Both the position numbers and the translations under genes were made by a program. DNA of 57,551 bases from Chara braunii (lineage: Eukaryota > Streptophyta > Charophyceae > Charales > Characeae): the NCBI GenBank assembly GCA_003427395.1, contig BFEA01000069.1, forward strand, positions 3,777,706-3,835,256. The letters run 5' to 3'. Below the pieces are notes generated by a model. The model saw only the letters and a program-made list of their open reading frames with translations, made no database searches and was not told where the DNA came from. Below, in pieces: positions 55,139 through 57,551 of this stretch; positions within the stretch are counted from its first letter, which is position 1, and each line of letters begins with the position of its first letter.

Positions 55139-55628
55139 GGGTCTGAGTGTGAAGTTCAGAGGCATGAGTGAGGACTCTTGATTGGTGCTGGCCATGCTCT
55201 CTTCCATACGTACTTCCTGAGATTATTATGAGTTTTCATTCTTCCCTCATTCATTTGACTCTGTTATTGCTCTAGTCTGTCGGTCTTGCTTCTTGCACTG
55301 TTCTTGCTTAATGATTGCTTTCGTGGATGACTCTGTCACAGTTCTCAAAATCAGGTTGACATAATTGATGCATGCATAGCACTCCACAATTTATGACTAT
55401 TATTTGCACAATTCTTTGCTGTTTTGAATCGAAATAAAAGATTCCTAAGACGGGGGACCGGCGAAGACCGCAATTGAAGGGTCTCGCTCGAAGTCGGACG
55501 CACACAACAGGAAGGGATTTGCTTTATTTAATTTAATTTATTTATTGCAATCACATACAAAAATCCTGCGTGACAGCCTGTTTGGTTTTCCGGTCGCCTG
55601 AAGTGGCCCGAATGGAAAAAGTGCGACA

Positions 55629-57363
55629 GCGGTCTGGGTGTCCGGTAGGGACTCAGACTTAGTAGGCCATTTTGAGGCCGTACCTAAGACCGCCCAGCCG
55701 GCCCAGCGCTACTTATAGCTGGGTTGAAACCGGGCTGAGGACAGTTCTGGTTGCTTACTTCTTGAGCGACACACTGCTTGAAGGAGGCTGCACTATGCTG
55801 CGCTATTCTGATCGCAACACCGTTGAGCTAGGAGGAGAGTGCAAGTAGAGTGAGAGAGACGGACCTGCAACGGTAGACTTACCTGGCGCCATAGCCGGAG
55901 CTCCGCGTGGTACCTGTACACGACGATGACCTAGTCAGCACGGCGGTAGGCACCTGCAGGTGAGATAGCGAGGAGGACGGTATCTTCTTCTTCTTCCTCG
56001 TCCTCCATCTCATCTCTCTCTCTCTGTCTCCCTCCTTCCTCCTTCCTCTTCTTCATCTTCATCTTCTTCTTCTTCAGACATGAGAATGAGAGAGGATATT
56101 GACAGAGGTTACGGTGGGCATGTTGCCCAGGATCTGATTCGACATTTATGAGGCAGGCATTGATTGGACATTGGCAAGGGACTATTTTGAAGTTCGCTAT
56201 TGCGATCTTGGATTCCTCCCTCGCCTCCATCTTCGTCCTTCCTCTCCCTCCATCCCTTGTCTATGGTATCTCCCCATGTGCGTGTACAAGGAGGGACCTT
56301 TCTTCGTGGTGTGCGGTCCCTCCTCCTCCTCTCACATGTGGGTGTATGATGGGATGTCATGTCAGTCCAGGTCAGGTCAGGACTTACCTTGAAATCTTCC
56401 GCTGCGGTATTGAGTGCCATTTCGTATGTATCACGATGTACATTGCCTGTTGATGTTGCACTAACATTGCATTGTCCATTCAACCCTTTTCATCACATTG
56501 CGGATCCTTGGCTGCACCAACATTGCCCAACTGGGCATATATCACTCTCTCTCTCTCTCCCTCTCTCTCTCCCTCTCTCTCTCTCTCTCATATCTTAGAA
56601 GATGGAGAAGAAGAAGAAGCCCTGGAGGGAAAGGGGAAGGGCGATGGAGATCAGACAGAGGGAAAGAAGAAGAAAAACAATCCTCTCTCTCTTTCACTGC
56701 ATGTACACTAGATACTAACCTGCAGAAAGGTGCCGCCTTGATGCAGGTGTGGACATCTCGAAGATGAAGCTGGAGCTATGGCATCACAGGTAAGTCGCAG
56801 GTAAGTCCTCCTGGCCTTCGCCCATCTCTCACTCTCTCCCTCTCCCTGTGGTACAGCGGCAGCGCTCCAACTCTTTGCTCGCGCCCAGCGCTGTAGACTA
56901 CTCTAACTGGGCCCAGCGCATCGACTACTGAAGACTACTCGCTACTGTCTCAGAGCTGCCTCTGAGAACTAATCTAAACTACCTGCCTAGAAATGAGGTC
57001 GACCCAGCTATATATACGCTGGGCCTAGTGTCCTAGGCCGAATGGAAACAGTCTGGTCGAAAGGAAAACTGGTCTGGCGCCAAAAACAAAAGTCTTGTTC
57101 TGGGGCCAAAAACGAAAAATGGCAAAACATAGGTGCGAAGCGAAAATACGAAAAGTATGGCGCCCAAATGGCAAAGATCTGGTCAATGCCAAAAGTAGGA
57201 ACCAGGCGAAAATCCGAGGACCCAATAAACACATTAAAGCATATGATAGAAACAGAGTTGGTAACCCTCTGGAAGAAAACCCGAAAACAAATAAACAAAG
57301 CACCTGACAAAAAAACAGAAATAAGTTCAAATAACACAAAAATTCATAATCCAAAAACCTGGG
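55629..57363. other. 3' flank: microsatellites and CCCAGC motifs, no gene
   Basis: A TTC/CTT-rich tract lies at 55983-56075 and (CT)n at 56543-56590. GCCCAGCG motifs in both orientations occur around 55697-55735 and 56885-57035, the latter with CAGCTATATATACGCTGGGC. TCTGGTCAATGCCAAAAGTA near 57180 resembles a segment at 22470, another dispersed repeat. No convincing coding sequence. Confidence 0.5.
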
Positions 57364-57455
57364 TAGCACCGCGTACACATACGCGGGCTCTGCATACGTG
57401 CATACGCGTATGCACGTACGCGCATACGTGTCGCGTACGTGTACGCGCGTACCCA
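57364..57455. repeat. Cluster of TACGCG/CGCGTA palindromes
   Basis: GGTAGCACCGCGTAC followed by at least ten overlapping TACGCG, GCATACG and GTACGCG motifs in both orientations. Its first 15 bases resemble the MITE end at 46519 (GTAGCAC, one base, GCG, one base, AC), so it may be the left end of a related element cut off by the window. Confidence 0.6.
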
Positions 57456-57551
57456 AATCTGGGGCCCGCGTATGTGGTTGCAGCGGGCCATTTTCCGGGC
57501 TTGATTTCGCCCGTAGGGATTGGAGGGTGGGCGGGGGGATGGGTCGGGGCC

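Larger units (their letters stand above)
30091..55628 (+). mobile_element. Giant Ty3/gypsy-type LTR retrotransposon (~25.5 kb)
   Basis: Two direct repeats of 7292 and 7295 bp begin TGTC and end GCGACA, with GCGG immediately outside both ends (a 4-bp candidate target duplication). The 5' LTR is followed after four bases by an Asp-type primer-binding site. The 10951-bp internal part has three related leader ORFs, gag, protease, RT, RNase H, integrase with GPY/F-like end, and a 3.3-kb 3' spacer. RT before integrase places it in the Ty3/gypsy order. Coding genes carry stops and frameshifts, so this copy is not autonomous. The left edge is uncertain by 15 bases because a second TGTC occurs at 30106. 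Confidence 0.9.
48334..55628 (+). repeat. 3' LTR, 7.30 kb
   Basis: Same order of features as the 5' LTR: TATA boxes at 49439 and 51611, the 20-bp array at 52765-52975, the 81-codon ORF at 53880 and a broken copy of the 236-codon ORF. Starts TGTCGGAGGG and ends GTGCGACA. The first bases contain a near-perfect palindrome, GGAGGGTCCGACCCTCC. Confidence 0.9.

Noticed and set aside
56109-56598. Several overlapping frames in the right flank
   Set aside because: Driven by CT and TTC microsatellites; no domain or codon signal.

Overview
The window is transposon-dominated nuclear DNA from a eukaryote with a large, repeat-rich genome. The initiator-Met and Asp primer-binding sites, the plant-type chromovirus, the L1-like LINE and the (CT)n-rich microsatellites point to the green lineage. 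The gag style of the minus-strand chromovirus resembles what I remember of charophyte (Chara-type) hypothetical proteins, so a charophyte alga is my best guess; that is inference from memory, not a search. I found no convincing intact host gene, rRNA or tRNA. There are two assembly gaps (19628-20560 and 42495-42869) and three single unresolved bases (30471, 30477, 33068).

Left third (1-22100). A microsatellite hairpin is followed by a 5'-truncated LINE with a poly-A tail (844-3996). Next come degenerate duplications and three abutting palindromic TTAA-bounded MITEs (5586-6159). A minus-strand gag relic (9421-10545) lies downstream of an Asp-type primer-binding site (12562-12580). A 1.75-kb hAT-like non-autonomous DNA transposon (14360-16114) carries its own four-copy 149-bp array and is inserted into a satellite-like tract. 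Other minisatellites and a 933-base gap follow.

Middle (22099-29800). This is a broken minus-strand chromovirus reading, in coding order, gag, protease, RT, RNase H, integrase and chromodomain. Its repeats resemble ~340-bp LTRs, it has a Met-type primer-binding site, and its LTR-leader junction is duplicated by 377 bp.

Right half (30091-55628). This is the main object of the window: a single LTR retrotransposon about 25.5 kb long with two ~7.29-kb LTRs that start TG and end CA, GCGG on both sides, and an Asp-type primer-binding site directly after the 5' LTR. Its internal region (10.95 kb) encodes gag with a zinc knuckle, retropepsin, RT, RNase H and integrase, all damaged in this copy. Upstream of gag, and also inside the LTR itself, lies a family of related ORFs sharing an aromatic-rich 'FxYE ... 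D-x-R-x-Y' domain that I do not recognise: two copies per LTR and three in the leader. Between integrase and the 3' LTR there are 3.3 kb of spacer holding internal repeats, a Mutator-like MITE, an antisense ORF, and a 132-bp in-frame fragment of mitochondrial cox1 that ends 27 bp before the 3' LTR. The two LTRs are a mosaic of identical blocks and clearly diverged blocks.

Tail (55629-57551). This is non-coding flank with trinucleotide and CT microsatellites and a cluster of TACGCG palindromes resembling the end of the MITE seen inside the giant element.
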